NCBI GenBank assembly: GCA_035762345.1
Contig: DASTPE010000131.1
Coordinates: 1 to 64,000, forward strand
Direction: 5' to 3'
Origin: SCGC-AG-212-J23 sp035762345
GTDB taxonomy: Bacteria; Pseudomonadota; Gammaproteobacteria; Burkholderiales; SG8-39
Length of the DNA: 64,000 nt
The notes beneath the pieces were generated by a model. The model was not told the DNA's origin. It did not search any database and was given only the letters and a program-made list of their open reading frames with translations. Positions 16,533 to 24,303 of the stretch are shown piece after piece. Each line of letters begins with the position of its first letter. Position 1 is the stretch's first letter. Made by a program: the position numbers and the translations under genes.

Positions 16533-17495
16533 TTAGTCCTCGTCGGGCGCGCCGCCGACGTTGGCGAGGTCCGACTGCTTGATCTTGTCGACGTTGAAGC
16601 GCGCGGCTCTGTCGCGCATCGTCTTGAGGACCTCATCGAGCGGCGGCGGATCGCCCTGGATCCAGCGTAGCGGGTTGATGCGCGCGACCACGAAGCTGCG
16701 GAGGTAAGGGCTGACGAAGCCCTTGTCTTTGAGCTTCTTGACCGCTTCGCTCACGCGCTCGTCGAGGTCCAGAAGCGTGCCGGCATGCTTCTCGTGGACC
16801 GCCATCGCCTTTCCTATCGGCTGTTCGGAGAAAGATTCCAGGCGGCGCACGATCGGGTTGTAGGCGCCGCCGGCAAACTTGTGGTTCTTCTCGTAGCAAA
16901 TCCCGAGCGTCACCAGCGAAGCTTCCTCCAAATAGAAGGCGAACCCGGCCTCGGACCGGCTTGAGTCTTCATCAAGCAGACCCCGGTAGATACGGATCGC
17001 CTCGAGCGCCTTCTCGCGCAGGTTGTGCGCCTTCTCGGTATTGAGCGCGAGGATCTGCCATGCGATTTCCCGCTTCGGTACGACGAGCGCGGTAATCGCG
17101 CGCGCACCCAGGCGTCTCATCGCCATCAGCCGGTGCATGCCGTTGGGTGTCCAGAAGCCCTTCTCGGGCGCGGTGACCGCGATGATCGGGTCCAGGAACA
17201 TCCCGGTGCGATCCAGCACATCGGCAAGCTTGCGGTGATGCACCTGAGAGAGGTCGCGCTGAAACGGCGTCGGCTCGACGCTCTCGATCGGCAGGATCGC
17301 GACCAGCACCGGCTGCTTGCCCAGCGGATCGCTATAGGACCCAAGGAGCTCGCCTCCGACGTTCTGGACCCGTTCGGCCACTTCTCTTGCTTCGCCGCTC
17401 AGGCTTTCGAGGCGCGCTTCGGCGGGCAGAAGCCCCCGCGTTCCCGGCTTAGCCTTACGCGGTCGGCGTTTCGCAGGAGCGCGCTTTTTCGCCAT
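16533..17495 (-). CDS. ParB/Srx-fold nuclease-like protein
   Basis: A 320-residue solitary ParB-like protein. After a Lys/Arg-rich tail (KKRAPAKRRPRKAKPGTRG), the ParB N-terminal domain is visible: ILPIESVEPTPFQRDLSQVH, IIAVTAPEKGFWTPNGMHRL (the box equivalent to the GEHRYRA motif of ParB) and MAMRRLGARAITALVV. The second half is helical and lacks an obvious ParB HTH and dimerisation domain. There is no parA or parS-like site nearby, so it is not a chromosome-partition pair. CTP binding or nuclease activity is conceivable for this fold, but not demonstrated here. Stop codon adjoins repeat copy 1. Confidence 0.75.
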   Translation of the reverse strand: MAKKRAPAKRRPRKAKPGTRGLLPAEARLESLSGEAREVAERVQNVGGELLGSYSDPLGKQPVLVAILPIESVEPTPFQRDLSQVHHRKLADVLDRTGMFLDPIIAVTAPEKGFWTPNGMHRLMAMRRLGARAITALVVPKREIAWQILALNTEKAHNLREKALEAIRIYRGLLDEDSSRSEAGFAFYLEEASLVTLGICYEKNHKFAGGAYNPIVRRLESFSEQPIGKAMAVHEKHAGTLLDLDERVSEAVKKLKDKGFVSPYLRSFVVARINPLRWIQGDPPPLDEVLKTMRDRAARFNVDKIKQSDLANVGGAPDED

Positions 17496-17548
17496 CCCTA
17501 ATTATGTCAGCCCGACATTAGAATCCGCGCATCAGAGGAGGTTTCAGA

Positions 17549-18163
17549 ATGATCGACCTTTACGCCGCAGGAACGTCGAACGGCATTCGCGCCCGTATCG
17601 CGCTCGAGGAATGCGGGCTGTCGTACAAGCTCCACCCTATCGCGCTCGAAAAAGGCGAGAACAAGACGCCGCAATTCATGGCGCTCAATCCCAATGCGCA
17701 AATTCCGGTGATCGTCGACCCGGAAGGCCCGGGCGGCAAACCAGTCACCGTGTCGCAGTCCTCCGCCATCCTTGTCTACGCCGGGGAAAAATCCGGCAAA
17801 TACATCCCGAACGACCCGACGGCGCGTCCCATGTTCTGGCAGGCGCTGATGAGCGCGTCGACCGACATGACGCCCACCCTCGGCGCGATCTTCCAGATCG
17901 TGCGCTCGAAGGAGCCCCACGGCCCCAGCGCGGATCTCTTCAAGGGACGCTGGAAGCAATACCTCAAGGTCTGGGACGATCGCCTGGCCAAGCAGAAATA
18001 CGCCGCAGGCGACGAACTCACGATCGCCGACTTCTCTCTCTACGCGGGCTACGCGCGCTGCAAGACCGCGCTGCCCGAGCTCGTCGAAGGCTTCCCGAAC
18101 GCCGCGCGCTGGGCCGCCGAGATGGCCGCGCGCCCGGCGATCCAGCGAGCGCTGAAATTCTGA
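17549..18163 (+). CDS. Glutathione S-transferase family protein
   Basis: A 204-residue GST. The thioredoxin-like N-domain starts MIDLYAAGTSNGIRARIALE, with Ser/Asn in the usual activating position, then the cis-proline loop NPNAQIPVIVDP and the glutathione gamma-glutamyl contact QSSAILVYAGEK. The C-domain carries the N-capping motif ELTIADFSLY. It resembles the bacterial YghU/YfcG-like nu class in outline. Its physiological substrate is unknown. A strong AGGAGG lies about 10 bases before the ATG. The stop is followed by a half copy of the palindromic repeat. Confidence 0.9.
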   Translation: MIDLYAAGTSNGIRARIALEECGLSYKLHPIALEKGENKTPQFMALNPNAQIPVIVDPEGPGGKPVTVSQSSAILVYAGEKSGKYIPNDPTARPMFWQALMSASTDMTPTLGAIFQIVRSKEPHGPSADLFKGRWKQYLKVWDDRLAKQKYAAGDELTIADFSLYAGYARCKTALPELVEGFPNAARWAAEMAARPAIQRALKF

Positions 18164-18167
18164 TAGC

Positions 18168-18185
18168 CGAATTCGGGGTCAGGGT
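18168..18185. repeat. Half copy of the palindromic repeat, cut by an IS remnant
   Basis: CGAATTCGGGGTCAGGGT matches one outer arm of the 69-80 base palindrome. It begins five bases after the GST stop codon and is interrupted at 18185 by an IS3-type end. The other arm is absent. Confidence 0.8.
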
Positions 18186-18327
18186 GAGCTGACCCGGGTT
18201 TCCCGGACACGGTAATTAAGAGACACCGTGCCGACTTTCAAAGTCCACCGGGCTCACATAGCCGAGCGCCTGGTGCAGACGGCGCCGGTTATAAACCAGC
18301 TCGATGTAATCAAGTTCCGCTTGGATA
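18185..18327 (-). mobile_element. IS3-family insertion sequence remnant (terminus and end of orfB)
   Basis: The right end of an IS3-family element. TGAGCTGACCCGGG (18185-18198) is a typical IS3-type terminal inverted repeat. On the minus strand the adjacent frame reads DYIELVYNRRRLHQALGYVS followed by PVDFESR and a TAA (18216-18218), which is the conserved C-terminus of the orfB integrase-type transposase. Everything upstream in the transposase is missing: the frame passes directly into a PhoX fragment at about 18328. It is therefore a dead scar left by deletion between the element and phoX. Confidence 0.85.
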
Positions 18328-18727
18328 TGTTCGCGCTCGCCGGCGAAGACAAGGGCTTCGGAAGCCCCGACGGCCTGTGGTTCGATCCGCGCGGCGTGCT
18401 CTGGATCGAGACGGATGTTTCCACCAGCGCGCTGAACCAGGGCCCCTACGCGAAGATCGCCAACAGCCGGATGCTCGCTGCCGCCACCGGTGAGATCCGC
18501 CGCTTCCTCACCGGGGCTGCCCGCTGCGAGATCACCGGCGCGACCACGTCGCCCGATGGCCGGAGCCTCTTCCTCAATATCCAGACCCCGGCGAGCCTGC
18601 GAGCGAACGCAGCAACCCTGACGCGCCGCACGCCGTCTCCAACCGGCCGGATTTCCGCTCCGATGGCCGCCCAAGGGCAGCTACGGTGGTAGTGCAACGC
18701 AGTGACAGGGGTCCGGTCGGCACTTGA
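18328..18727 (+). pseudogene. PhoX (DUF839)-family phosphatase, C-terminal remnant
   Basis: Reads FALAGEDKGFGSPDGLWFDP, then WIETDVSTSALNQGPYAKIA and CEITGATTSPDGRSLFLNIQ, the end of a PhoX-type alkaline phosphatase/DUF839 protein. The first part of the gene (several hundred residues) is gone, replaced by the IS3 remnant. A one-base deletion near 18590, in a run of C residues, breaks the frame. The other frame continues as GEPASERSNPDAPHAVSN, then RPDFRSDGRPRAATVVV, to a TGA at 18725-18727, the usual family ending. It cannot be expressed from its own start. The frameshift might be an assembly error, but the 5' truncation is clear. Confidence 0.85.
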
Positions 18728-18732
18728 GCGGT

Positions 18733-18746
18733 GCATCAATTGATGC
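18733..18746. promoter_or_regulatory. 14-base perfect palindrome upstream of the porin promoter
   Basis: GCATCAATTGATGC is a perfect palindrome about 52 bases upstream of the candidate -10 element of the porin gene. The position suits an activator or repressor site, but the binding protein is unknown. Confidence 0.45.
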
Positions 18747-18773
18747 GAAAAAACAACACAAATTAGGGGCTTG

Positions 18774-18803
18774 TGATGGATTCCCCATGACTTTCCCTAT
18801 AAT
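18774..18803 (+). promoter_or_regulatory. Candidate sigma-70 promoter for the porin gene
   Basis: A consensus TATAAT lies at 18798-18803. The best -35-like hexamer at 18-base spacing is TGATGG (18774-18779), which is weak; TTGTGA at 18771 is better but spaced 21 bases. The porin ATG is 63 bases downstream of the -10 element. Confidence 0.5.
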
Positions 18804-18866
18804 CCGTCGCGCCCCGGGGCTACTTGACCGGGTTTCCAACGGATCACGAACAAACGAAGGGGACTT

Positions 18867-19988
18867 ATGAAGCACCAAAAAACTCAGTTGGCAGCAGCGG
18901 TAGGCGCCGCGATGTTGGTGGGCGCCGGCGCGGTTCAAGCGCAGCAGCCCACGACAGTCCAAAGTGGCCAGAACCTGCAAATCCAGTTGTACGGGCAAGT
19001 CAACCGGGCGTTGATGTTTGCCGACGACGGCTTTCAGAGCAAGACGTTCTTCGTCGACGGCGAGCCGAGCGGCACGCGCTTCGGCATCATGGGCTCGGCG
19101 CAAGTCGCGCCCGGGCTGCGCGCGGGCGCGCGGTTCGAAGTGGAGTATCAATCGAACTCGTCCGACTCCGTCAGCATGACCGCCCCGACCAATAACCCGG
19201 GCGTAGCCGAGCGCTGGTTCGATGTCTTCGTCGAAGGCGGCTGGGGCCGGATTAATCTCGGCCAGGGCTCCGGCGCGGCCGACGACGCCTCGACTATCGA
19301 TCTCTCCGGCACCGGCCTCGCCAACGGCGTGTGCGTGTGCGACTGGGGCGGCTCGCTGCTCTGGCGCACCGCGTCTGGCGGTACCGTTGGTGGCCGCACC
19401 CTCGGCACCACGCACAATAACTTCGACTTCGAGAGCCGCTACGACCGCGTGATGTACACGACGCCGGTCTTCGGCGGGTTCCGGGCACAAGTCGGTACCG
19501 GCCAAAAGTCCGCCAATGGTGAAGTGAACGAAGCCTCGATCTGGTGGAGCGGCAAGCTCGCGGGCGAGCTCCAGGCCGCGATCGGCTATTCGGAGGAGAA
19601 GACCAACACTGTTCCGGGAGGCGACAATAACGAGACCATTGGCGGCTCGATCTCCTGGCTGCATACCTCGGGCTTGAACCTGACGTTCGCTTATACCGAG
19701 GCCAAGGGTGTCATTCCAGGTGGCGTAACGGGCACGCACATGTGGGGCAAGGTTGGCTACAAGTGGGGCAACCACGCCATTGCAGTGAGCTATGGCCAGA
19801 TGAACGATCAATTCGCGGACGGGGATGAAGGCGATGCGATCGGTATCGGCTACGTGTGGAACCCGATCCGTTGGGCCGAGTTCTACGTCGGCCTGCACCA
19901 GTACACGCTGGATGCAAGAGTCGCGGGTACAACCGTGAGTGCCGAGGACATCCAAGTCGCAGCTATCGGCACCCGCATCCGGTTCTAA
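18867..19988 (+). CDS. Outer-membrane porin (Gram-negative general porin type)
   Basis: A 373-residue outer-membrane beta-barrel. The signal peptide ends AGAVQAQQ, and the barrel opens with LQIQLYGQVNRALMFADDG. Regular amphipathic strands include GPSGTRFGIMG-like and RYDRVMYTTPVFGGFRAQVG elements, and the C-terminus is RIRF with the terminal Phe needed for BAM recognition. An AAGGGGA ribosome-binding site precedes the ATG. A CVCDWGG loop with two close Cys residues is unusual for porins and might form a disulfide in an extracellular loop. It is followed by a small lipoprotein gene after three bases, sharing one terminator, so the two are likely co-transcribed. Confidence 0.92.
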   Translation: MKHQKTQLAAAVGAAMLVGAGAVQAQQPTTVQSGQNLQIQLYGQVNRALMFADDGFQSKTFFVDGEPSGTRFGIMGSAQVAPGLRAGARFEVEYQSNSSDSVSMTAPTNNPGVAERWFDVFVEGGWGRINLGQGSGAADDASTIDLSGTGLANGVCVCDWGGSLLWRTASGGTVGGRTLGTTHNNFDFESRYDRVMYTTPVFGGFRAQVGTGQKSANGEVNEASIWWSGKLAGELQAAIGYSEEKTNTVPGGDNNETIGGSISWLHTSGLNLTFAYTEAKGVIPGGVTGTHMWGKVGYKWGNHAIAVSYGQMNDQFADGDEGDAIGIGYVWNPIRWAEFYVGLHQYTLDARVAGTTVSAEDIQVAAIGTRIRF

Positions 19989-19991
19989 GGC

Positions 19992-20375
19992 ATGAAGGCA
20001 AGGTTTATCGCTGTAGCCGTCGTCGCAGCCGGCCTTGCCGGCTGCGCGGCGAGCCCCTCAGGGACGACGCCGCCGGGACCGGCCTACGAGCGCGAAATGC
20101 GCGAGGGCCGGCCAGGACTCTTCGGCGATCTGACCTGGGACATTGATCTAAGCGGAAAGAACAAGGCTGCGCAGCAGGCTGCTCCGCAAGCAGGCGCGGC
20201 GCCCCAGCAAGCCGCCGCGCCTGCTGGTGCCGCTGCAGCCGCGAGCATTCCGCCGATGACCGCTGCCGAGCAGGAAGAGTTCAAGAAGTGGCGTGAATCG
20301 GCCAGCAGCTCGGAGCGCCAGGAGTTCGAAGAGTGGCGCGCCTGGCAGGAGTGGAAGCGCAAGAACCCGAAATAA
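19992..20375 (+). CDS. Small Ala/Gln-rich lipoprotein co-transcribed with the porin
   Basis: A 127-residue predicted lipoprotein with lipobox LAGC (Cys18), followed by a proline-rich spacer. The middle is a low-complexity Ala/Gln/Pro tract. The C-terminus is a charged helix (EEFKKWRESASSSERQEFEE, then WRAWQEWKRK) with a WR-WQEW aromatic pattern. The tract could span part of the periplasm and the helix could contact peptidoglycan or the barrel of the neighbouring porin; that is inference. No family recognised. It follows the porin stop by three bases. Confidence 0.75.
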   Translation: MKARFIAVAVVAAGLAGCAASPSGTTPPGPAYEREMREGRPGLFGDLTWDIDLSGKNKAAQQAAPQAGAAPQQAAAPAGAAAAASIPPMTAAEQEEFKKWRESASSSERQEFEEWRAWQEWKRKNPK

Positions 20376-20396
20376 CGCTCAGGGAGCAGTAACTTG

Positions 20397-20429
20397 AGGG
20401 GTCGGAGCCATCGCTTCGACCCCTTTTTG
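20397..20429 (+). terminator. Intrinsic terminator of the porin-lipoprotein operon
   Basis: AGGGGTCG (20397-20404) pairs with CGACCCCT (20417-20424) and is followed by five T residues. It also faces the convergent hydrolase gene ending at 20433. Confidence 0.85.
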
Positions 20430-20432
20430 TTT

Positions 20433-21122
20433 CTAGTGCTGCAGGAGCTCTGCCACGCGCGCGGGCATGAGGATCATCGCGTCGTGTCCGGTCTGCAATT
20501 CGAAGAATCTCCAGGATGGATCGTTGCGGTACTTCGCGGCGAACTGATCGAACGAGCCGGTGGCGGGCGATGAGCAGTAGATGAAGGTTTTCGGGATGCT
20601 TTGCCCCTTTCCGGAAAGCTTTATTTTTTGCGACATCGTCCGGTAGGGATGCCGCACTTCGCGCGGCTTGATGAAGTCGATCTGCTCCCGCCTTGAATGC
20701 CCCCAAAGCGAGAGCGGCGGCGGGGTGATGCTGCCCACGCTTTGGCCCTCCTCGCGCATGCGCGCGGCGCGCTCGGGCACCACGTAGTCGAGCGTACACT
20801 TGCCGTCGTCGGGAACGAACGCGTCCAGGTAGACGAGGCGCGCGATGCGTTCGGGCGCGCGTTCGGCAACGCCGGTAACCACCATGCCGCCATAGCTGTG
20901 GCCGACGAGCACCACGTCGCGCAGATCTTCCATTTCGAGCAGCGAAACGATGTCGGCAATATGCGTGTCGAGATCGATGTCCGACCGTGCGAGGTGCTTG
21001 CGCTCGCCGAGGCCGGTCAACGAAGGGGCATGGACTCGATGGCCCGACTTCTCGAGAAGATCGCGCACGAAACGCCAGCACCAGCCGCCGTGCCACGCGC
21101 CGTGAACGAGAACGAAGGTCAC
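20433..21122 (-). CDS. Alpha/beta hydrolase (esterase/HNL-like)
   Basis: A 229-residue small hydrolase starting at a GTG (21122). It has the oxyanion motif LVHGAWHGGWCW, the nucleophile elbow GHSYGG (Ser about residue 75) and a terminal catalytic His in QTGHDAMI. The overall look is that of plant hydroxynitrile-lyase/methylesterase-type proteins, common in soil bacteria as esterases of unknown substrate. Its start overlaps the pqiB stop by four bases (GTGA), so it is translationally coupled to a membrane-lipid transport operon. That suggests a lipid-related substrate, which is only an inference. Confidence 0.85.
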   Translation of the reverse strand: MTFVLVHGAWHGGWCWRFVRDLLEKSGHRVHAPSLTGLGERKHLARSDIDLDTHIADIVSLLEMEDLRDVVLVGHSYGGMVVTGVAERAPERIARLVYLDAFVPDDGKCTLDYVVPERAARMREEGQSVGSITPPPLSLWGHSRREQIDFIKPREVRHPYRTMSQKIKLSGKGQSIPKTFIYCSSPATGSFDQFAAKYRNDPSWRFFELQTGHDAMILMPARVAELLQH

Positions 21123-21988
21123 TTTTCCGCGAGCGGAATCTTAGGCGACCAGTTTAACCATTCGTCCTTCGCCTTGTCGTGCAGGAAGAAAACGGTGCCC
21201 GCCTGCGCGCGCGGCGCCTTCTCGCTCGGGGTCGCGAATTCGATCGCGCCGGTGAAAAGCGTGCGCAGCGACTCGAGCTCGAGCTCGATGCCCTTCAGGA
21301 TGCTGCCGGTCGCATGCACGGCGCTCGTGTTCCAGAACACGGAGCCCGCGCGCACCAACGGCGCGTAGCGGCTGTAGATCAGGATGTGGATGTCCGCCGA
21401 GGCGGAGTTGGGCGCAAGGTCGAGCCGTTGCACCAGGCCGACCTCAACGCCGCGATAGTTTACGGGGGTGTTGACCCGGACCCCGCCAGGGCGCTCGGCG
21501 CGCAGCACGAGCCGCAATCCCGGCACGCCGATGCCGACCGGCGCGGCGTCGAGGCCCGTGTGCTCGGTCTGGAGCTGCTCACCCTTGCCTGGCCGCACGT
21601 GGATCTCCGGCCCGCTCAGCACGGTCGACAGCCCGGTCACCTCGTTCAGGCTCAACTGCGGCCGCACGATCCAGAACAACGCGCCTTCGGATGCGAGCGG
21701 CGCCGATGACTTGCGCAGGCGCGCGCGCACGAGCGCCCGGTTTCGCTCGGGCGTCAGGCCGACGCCGATGACTTCGCCCACCTGCACGCCGCGATAGATG
21801 ATCGGAGTCTGCCCCGCGCGCACGCCGCTCGCGTCGTCGAAGCGGATCGCGATCTCGGGCCCGAGCGTGCGCAGGTGCTGCCACACGAGATACACGGCGA
21901 CTGCGAATGCCACCGCCGGCACCACCCACACCAGCCGGAACAGGCGCCGGCGACGGATTCTCGCCCGCGGCAGCTCTTCGCCGCTCAC
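21119..21988 (-). CDS. pqiB: PqiB-like MCE/MlaD-domain protein, short form
   Basis: A 289-residue membrane-anchored MCE protein. A basic start (RARIRRRRLFR) precedes one membrane helix (LVWVVPAVAFAVAVYLVW). Two MCE domains follow, beginning near GPEIAIRFDDASGVRAGQT and GLRLVLRAERPGGVRVNTPV, each with the Y-RGV-VG motif. E. coli PqiB is 546 residues with three MCE domains and a long helical tail, so this is a shortened form. MCE hexamers make lipid conduits across the periplasm. I start it at a GTG overlapping the pqiA stop by four bases. The shorter length and lack of a needle-like tail are the odd features. Confidence 0.85.
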   Translation of the reverse strand: MSGEELPRARIRRRRLFRLVWVVPAVAFAVAVYLVWQHLRTLGPEIAIRFDDASGVRAGQTPIIYRGVQVGEVIGVGLTPERNRALVRARLRKSSAPLASEGALFWIVRPQLSLNEVTGLSTVLSGPEIHVRPGKGEQLQTEHTGLDAAPVGIGVPGLRLVLRAERPGGVRVNTPVNYRGVEVGLVQRLDLAPNSASADIHILIYSRYAPLVRAGSVFWNTSAVHATGSILKGIELELESLRTLFTGAIEFATPSEKAPRAQAGTVFFLHDKAKDEWLNWSPKIPLAEK

Positions 21989-22593
21989 CGCCGCTCCCAG
22001 ATGAGCTTCGGGTCGAACGCCGCCGAAGCGAGCATTGTCAGCACCACCATCGCGGTGAAAGCGAGCAAACCGGGACCGGGGATGACCTTCGCCCAGCTGG
22101 AGAGCTTCACCAGCGCGACCAGCACGGCGAGCAGGAACACGTCGAGCATCGCCCACGGGCCGATCGCGTCGATGAACTTGTAGAGCCATGTGCGCTCGCG
22201 CAGATGCCGGCTCCAGCCCATGCGCGCCGTCAGCACGAGCGCGAAAAGGCCCGCGAGCTTCACCAGCGGAATCACCATGCTCGCCAGAAACACAATCACC
22301 GCCACCGCCCACTCGTTGTGCGTCATGAGCGTTACCACGCCATCCCACACGGTGCTCTCGGAATAGGAGCCGTGCAGATGCATCTTCAGAATGGGATAGA
22401 CGTTGGCGGGCACGTAGAGCACCAGCGCGGCCAGCGACAGCGCAGCGACCACCTCGAGCCGGCCGCGGCTCGAGCTGGCCGTGATGAACGAGCCGCACCG
22501 GGTGCATTCGGCAGCGGCGCCGGGCGGCAGCCGGTCCATCGCCTGAACTAGGCCGCAGGTATTGCAGGAGACTACGGTCGCTGGGGCCATCAT
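21985..22593 (-). CDS. pqiA: PqiA-like integral membrane protein, single-unit form
   Basis: A roughly 203-residue inner-membrane protein. It opens with a zinc-ribbon-like pair of Cys motifs (CNTC and CTRC) followed by four hydrophobic helices, the first being VVAALSLAALVLYVPANVYPIL with the family PANVYP motif. E. coli PqiA contains two such units in about 400 residues; here only one is present. PqiA supplies the inner-membrane platform for the PqiB MCE tunnel in envelope lipid homeostasis. Start at MM (22593) directly before APATVVSCNTC. First gene of the pqiA-pqiB-hydrolase operon, divergent from the GST-like gene. Confidence 0.87.
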   Translation of the reverse strand: MMAPATVVSCNTCGLVQAMDRLPPGAAAECTRCGSFITASSSRGRLEVVAALSLAALVLYVPANVYPILKMHLHGSYSESTVWDGVVTLMTHNEWAVAVIVFLASMVIPLVKLAGLFALVLTARMGWSRHLRERTWLYKFIDAIGPWAMLDVFLLAVLVALVKLSSWAKVIPGPGLLAFTAMVVLTMLASAAFDPKLIWERR

Positions 22594-22649
22594 GATTGCT
22601 GTGCAAACGGCATGCCCGCCCAGACGTGCGCTCATGTACCTTTCGGAGC

Positions 22650-23294
22650 ATGCGCTACGAGCTCTGTTACTGGCCCTCCATCCAGGGGCGCGGCGAGTTC
22701 GTTCGGCTCGCGCTCGAGGATGCCGGTGCGCCCTACATCAACAAGGACCCTGCCGACGAGCCAAGGGTGTTCGCGCCGCCTTATCTCAAAGCCGGGAAGC
22801 TCGTCATCCCGCAGACCGCGAATATCCTTCTGTATCTTGGACCCCGCCTGCGCCTGGGCCTCGCCCCGAAGAGCGAAGCCGGCCGCCTGCGGCTCCATGG
22901 CCTGCAGCTCACTATCGCCGACTGGTTGGCCGAGGTGCACGACACTCACCACCCGATCGCCTCTGGCCTCTATTACGAGGCGCAGAAACCCGAGGCGCTG
23001 CGGCGCGCACGCATCTTCCTCGCCGAGCGGCTGCCTAAGTTCATGCGCTACTTCCAGCGCGCGGTAGACGAGCGCTTCTCGTATGTGCACCTTTCGCTAT
23101 TCCAGATGATCGAGGGACTGCGCTACGCGTTTCCGAAAGCGATGGCAAGAGTCGAGAAGAAACATAAAGGGCTGGTGAAATTACACGACCGGGTCGCAGC
23201 GCGGCCGCGCATCGCCGCGTATCTCTCTTCGAAACGGCGCGTCGCGTTCAATCAGTACGGAATCTTTCGCCGGTATCCCGAGCTCGATGACTGA
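22650..23294 (+). CDS. Glutathione S-transferase-like protein (sigma/alpha-type layout)
   Basis: A 214-residue protein from the ATG at 22650. The N-domain reads MRYELCYWPSIQGRGEFVRL with Tyr in the GST-activating position, typical of alpha/mu/sigma-type GSTs rather than the usual bacterial beta class. The QTANILLYLG segment is the glutathione-binding Q-[ST]-x-I equivalent with Thr-Ala. The C-domain is helical, with RIAAYLSSKRRVAFNQYGIF near the end. Substrate unknown. It is divergent from pqiA and its end faces the ORF6N gene. Confidence 0.82.
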   Translation: MRYELCYWPSIQGRGEFVRLALEDAGAPYINKDPADEPRVFAPPYLKAGKLVIPQTANILLYLGPRLRLGLAPKSEAGRLRLHGLQLTIADWLAEVHDTHHPIASGLYYEAQKPEALRRARIFLAERLPKFMRYFQRAVDERFSYVHLSLFQMIEGLRYAFPKAMARVEKKHKGLVKLHDRVAARPRIAAYLSSKRRVAFNQYGIFRRYPELDD

Positions 23295-23304
23295 CGCCGC
23301 GGGA

Positions 23305-23880
23305 CTACGCCGAGTGAAAGCCAATCCGGCGCTTCGGCGGATCGGGTGGAGGCTGGAGCAGTGGGAGCAGTTTCCGGTAGATGTCGCGTAAAGCGGAGTC
23401 ATGCTGCAGCAAGGTCGCGTCGATTTCGGCGAGCCGCTGGAGGATCGCGCTATTGGCTGCCACCTGCTCGCGCAGTCGGATGAACGCCCGGATAACGAAA
23501 ACGCTCATTTCGGTTGCACGGCTACTGCCCAGCACGTTAGCCGCCATCAGCACGCCGTGCTCGGTGAACACCCACGGCTTGTGCCGGGGGTCTCGATGCT
23601 TCTGGGAACCGGTCGCAATTTGCGACCGGTTCTCATTATTGTCTTGTGAATCAACTAGTTCTGACGCGGAGAGGTTGTTCTGCGATTTCAGACCGGCAAG
23701 TTCCGCGGGTGTCAATTGAAATGCGAACTCTTGCGGGAAGCGCGCGCGGTTACGCTTTACTGCCTCGTTCAACCGTTTCGTTGGCACGCCATACAGTTTG
23801 GCCAAGTCAGCGTCGACCACAACGCGTCGCCCGCGGATTCTGATTATTCGCGGTGCCTGTTCCCCATGGTCCTCCCCCAT
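23305..23880 (-). CDS. ORF6N-domain protein
   Basis: A 191-residue DNA-binding-type protein. Residues 10-65 form the ORF6N domain: IIRIRGRRVVVDADLAKLYG, then VPTKRLNEAVKRN and RFPQEFAFQL, with WVFTEHGVLMAANVL about 40 residues later. The C-terminus is a helix (REQVAANSAILQRLAEIDAT) and a proline tail. ORF6N/KilA-type domains are common in phage antirepressors, but many bacterial chromosomes carry single copies like this one with no prophage around. No phage gene is adjacent here. Start chosen at MGEDHGEQ, just before the domain. Confidence 0.85.
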   Translation of the reverse strand: MGEDHGEQAPRIIRIRGRRVVVDADLAKLYGVPTKRLNEAVKRNRARFPQEFAFQLTPAELAGLKSQNNLSASELVDSQDNNENRSQIATGSQKHRDPRHKPWVFTEHGVLMAANVLGSSRATEMSVFVIRAFIRLREQVAANSAILQRLAEIDATLLQHDSALRDIYRKLLPLLQPPPDPPKRRIGFHSA

Positions 23881-23917
23881 ACCGGGAGCAACGCACCACA
23901 AGTCCGGAGGATGACCG

Positions 23918-24295
23918 ATGCAGCTTGAGTGGAACAGCGGCCTGGTAAAGCATCTCGGCATCCGCTTCGTGCAGACGGAGAAGGACCGCATCGTGGCCGA
24001 GCTCGAGGTCCGGCCGGAGCTCCTCACCACGACCGGCGCGCTGCACGGAGGCACGCTGATGGCGTTCGCCGACACGATCGGCGCTGCCGGAACGGTGGTA
24101 AACCTCGAGCCGGGGCAGAGCACCGCGACGCTCGAATCGAAGACTAATTTCTTCGCCGCCGCGTTCAAAGGCGTTGTGCGCGCGGAGTCGACACCGCTGC
24201 ATAAGGGCAGGCGCACGCATGTCTGGCAAACCCGGATCACCGACTCGGGCGGAAAGCTTCTTTCGCTCACTATCCAAACCCAGGTGATCCTATAA
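23918..24295 (+). CDS. PaaI-like hotdog-fold thioesterase
   Basis: A 125-residue hotdog thioesterase. The central motif is LHGGTLMAFADTIGAAGTVV, with the catalytic Asp/Glu-equivalent region and HGG loop, followed by TATLESKTNFFAAA and a final strand LSLTIQTQVIL. The family hydrolyses acyl-CoA, for example aromatic acyl-CoA dead-end products. CCGGAGG precedes the ATG by seven or eight bases, and an upstream ATG at 23911 is out of frame. The stop is eight bases before the glycerophosphodiesterase start, and the rhomboid gene follows that, so the three may form an operon. Confidence 0.88.
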   Translation: MQLEWNSGLVKHLGIRFVQTEKDRIVAELEVRPELLTTTGALHGGTLMAFADTIGAAGTVVNLEPGQSTATLESKTNFFAAAFKGVVRAESTPLHKGRRTHVWQTRITDSGGKLLSLTIQTQVIL

Positions 24296-24303
24296 ACCAG
24301 GCT

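Noticed and set aside
16533..17495. ParB-like gene as a plasmid or chromosome partition locus
   Set aside because: There is no ParA partner or parS-like site, and the C-terminal ParB domains are missing.
23305..23880. ORF6N gene as evidence of a prophage
   Set aside because: No integrase, capsid, tail, lysis or attachment-like repeats occur around it.
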